Assembly: GCA_947646735.1 (NCBI GenBank)
Contig: CANTFK010000800.1
Span: forward strand, 310,001 to 374,000
Length of the DNA: 64,000 nt
Reading direction: 5' to 3'
Origin: Peronospora farinosa
Taxonomy: Eukaryota > Oomycota > Peronosporomycetes > Peronosporales > Peronosporaceae
This document shows, one piece after another, positions 62,757 to 64,000 of the stretch. The number at the start of each line of letters is the position of its first letter. The stretch's first letter is position 1. Both the position numbers and the translations under genes were made by a program. Under the pieces are notes generated by a model. It was given only the letters and a program-made list of their open reading frames with translations. It was not told the DNA's origin and did no database searches.

Positions 62757-64000
62757 TTAATCGGAAGACCCGGGCATGGTCTTGCCAACCTGCATCACGT
62801 ATGCACCGTCACCTATGCGCGTTAAGAAACTCGCAGGCCTTGGTAGATCGGAACCGAACTTGTCCACCGGATAGCCGGTGTCGAGCACTTGCATGAGCTT
62901 CTGCGCATGCTGCTGCTGCACGAGCACTACGATGGAGCCGCCGAAACCGCCGCCCGTCATACGCGCACCATACACGCCGACACAACCACGAGCCGTCTCG
63001 ACCAGGTAATCCAGCTCGGGTGTGCTCACCTCGTAGTCGTCGCGCAGAGACTTGTGGCTTTCGAACATGAGCTTGCCTACCTCGGTGTACTCACGTGCGC
63101 AAATGTGTTCCACAGCGGCCACTGTACGCTCGTTCTCCGTGATCACGTGACGAGCTCGTCGGTACACCACCTCGTTACCCAGCACCTCATGCATCGAGTC
63201 TAGATCGAGTACCGTCACGTCACGCAGATGCGTCATGTGTGGATATCCATGGGTTTGCAACGCCTTGACGGCCATCTTGCATTGCATCACACGCTCCTTG
63301 TACTCACCACCGTTCATCTCGTGCTTGACGTTTGAGTTGCTCACCACAATGACGATGTCCGGATCCTCAAACGCCACGGTCGTCTGCTCCTTGGTACGGC
63401 AGTCGATCAGTAGTGCACAGTCTTTTTTACCGCACGAAGAGATGAACTGGTCCATGATACCACACGGTACGTTGCAGTACTCGTGCTCGGCAGCTTGGCA
63501 CAGCAGCGCTTTCTGAATGGCCGACACGCTCTTAAGCTCAAACAGACTCTCTAGAAATGTGGCGAAGCCCACCTCTAGTGCCGCAGAGCTGCTCAGTCCG
63601 CTGCCAATCGGTACTGCGCTCGCAATGGCCGCGTGCACGCCCAAAGGCTCCGTACGACCGAGGTACTTCAGATACTCGGCCGTCACACCCTCAAGGTAAT
63701 TGCCCCATGATGGCTTTGTTTTAGCCAGCTTCTCCGTGCTGTCAGTCGAGAACTCTAATACCTGGCCGAAAAAGTTGGTAGACGCGACCTTAGTGGTTGA
63801 CGCAATCTCTGCGGGCGATCGGATGCCCACCACTACAGTCGTCTTGTCCAGCGCTAGCGGACACACGAAACCGTCATTGTAGTCCGTGTGGTCACCGATC
63901 AGATTCACGCGTCCGGGGGCCACCGCAATGGTCAGAACCTTGCGTGGCACATTTGCGTACTGTTTGAAAGTGGAATAGAAGACTGTTATAGCCTGCTCCA
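62757..64000 (-). CDS. GALK1: Galactokinase, N-terminus beyond the window
   Basis: GHMP-family kinase phosphorylating galactose to galactose-1-phosphate in the Leloir pathway, in the cytosol. Signature GRVNLIGDHTDYNDG, the ATP-binding loop PIGSGLSSSAALEVGFATFL, NVPCGIMDQFISSCG with the catalytic Asp, and the C-terminal GARMTGGGFGGSIVVLV. The frame is open to base 64000 (upstream residues ITVFYSTFKQYANVPRKV) with no ATG, so the start lies outside; an apparent start at 63950 is a GTG inside the protein. About 413 residues are visible against roughly 390-400 for animal GALK1, so little is missing. Uninterrupted, no intron seen, apparently functional. Confidence 0.93.
   Translation of the reverse strand, partial: EQAITVFYSTFKQYANVPRKVLTIAVAPGRVNLIGDHTDYNDGFVCPLALDKTTVVVGIRSPAEIASTTKVASTNFFGQVLEFSTDSTEKLAKTKPSWGNYLEGVTAEYLKYLGRTEPLGVHAAIASAVPIGSGLSSSAALEVGFATFLESLFELKSVSAIQKALLCQAAEHEYCNVPCGIMDQFISSCGKKDCALLIDCRTKEQTTVAFEDPDIVIVVSNSNVKHEMNGGEYKERVMQCKMAVKALQTHGYPHMTHLRDVTVLDLDSMHEVLGNEVVYRRARHVITENERTVAAVEHICAREYTEVGKLMFESHKSLRDDYEVSTPELDYLVETARGCVGVYGARMTGGGFGGSIVVLVQQQHAQKLMQVLDTGYPVDKFGSDLPRPASFLTRIGDGAYVMQVGKTMPGSSD

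Noticed and set aside
1..64000. tRNA, rRNA or CRISPR loci
   Set aside because: No cloverleaf-like or rRNA-like segment and no regularly spaced repeat array was recognised by eye; tandem arrays present are short minisatellites.

Overview
The window looks like a repeat-rich chromosomal stretch of a plant-pathogenic oomycete (Peronosporales: Phytophthora or a downy mildew). The evidence is the Ty3/gypsy and Ty1/copia families present, very short introns (59-88 bp, GT..AG), a membrane-spanning TKL receptor-like kinase, oomycete-style ankyrin proteins and a secreted ORF with an RXLR-like motif. This assignment is inference from gene content; no database was searched.

Layout. 1-3.8 kb: decayed host genes (an unrecognised Cys-containing ORF, a VPS13-like remnant with several in-frame stops, a frameshifted ankyrin gene). 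4.6-13.1 kb: a minus-strand Ty3/gypsy chromovirus-type element (element A) with LTRs, gag, protease, RT/RNase H, integrase and chromodomain, plus a long accessory ORF in antisense between pol and the 3' LTR. 13.1-21.0 kb: nested remnants (hAT-like fragment, a second gypsy with a gag-RT deletion joint, long solo LTRs, a zinc-finger remnant, a LINE interrupted by a solo copia LTR). 22.0-32.7 kb: an almost perfect inverted copy of 9.46-20.15 kb, so the window carries a palindrome with 10.7-kb arms around a 1.9-kb spacer. The spacer holds the LINE 3' end, a strong hairpin and a small secreted RXLR-like ORF. 33.0-35.1 kb: a four-exon HSP70-like gene ending in a transmembrane tail. 35.3-44.6 kb: the 3' half of another gypsy element (element C), split by a complete but decayed copia (element F, TSD GAACG). 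44.6-45.9 kb: gag of a further gypsy (D). 47.0-51.0 kb: two host genes, a TKL receptor kinase and a two-exon mitochondrial DUF4460/DUF4461 (TCAIM-like) gene. 51.25-62.39 kb: one copia insertion (element E, TSD ACCTG) scrambled inside by a 2.1-kb tandem duplication, an inverted RT/RNase H-LTR block and a 338-bp duplication. 62.76-64.0 kb: galactokinase, running off the window end.

How it fits together. Genes for ordinary cell functions (HSP70-like, TKL kinase, DUF4460/4461, galactokinase) are islands among nested retroelements. The 5' half of a gypsy element in the right palindrome arm stops at 32715, and the 3' half of a close relative starts at 44610, at positions of the element that differ by only 2 bp, with an 11-bp inverted near-repeat outside the two breaks. 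This suggests that one element was cut by an 11.9-kb inversion carrying the HSP70-like gene. The arms are nearly identical, but the sequences beyond this break are clearly diverged, which fits homogenisation of the arms by gene conversion. Assembly error must be excluded first.
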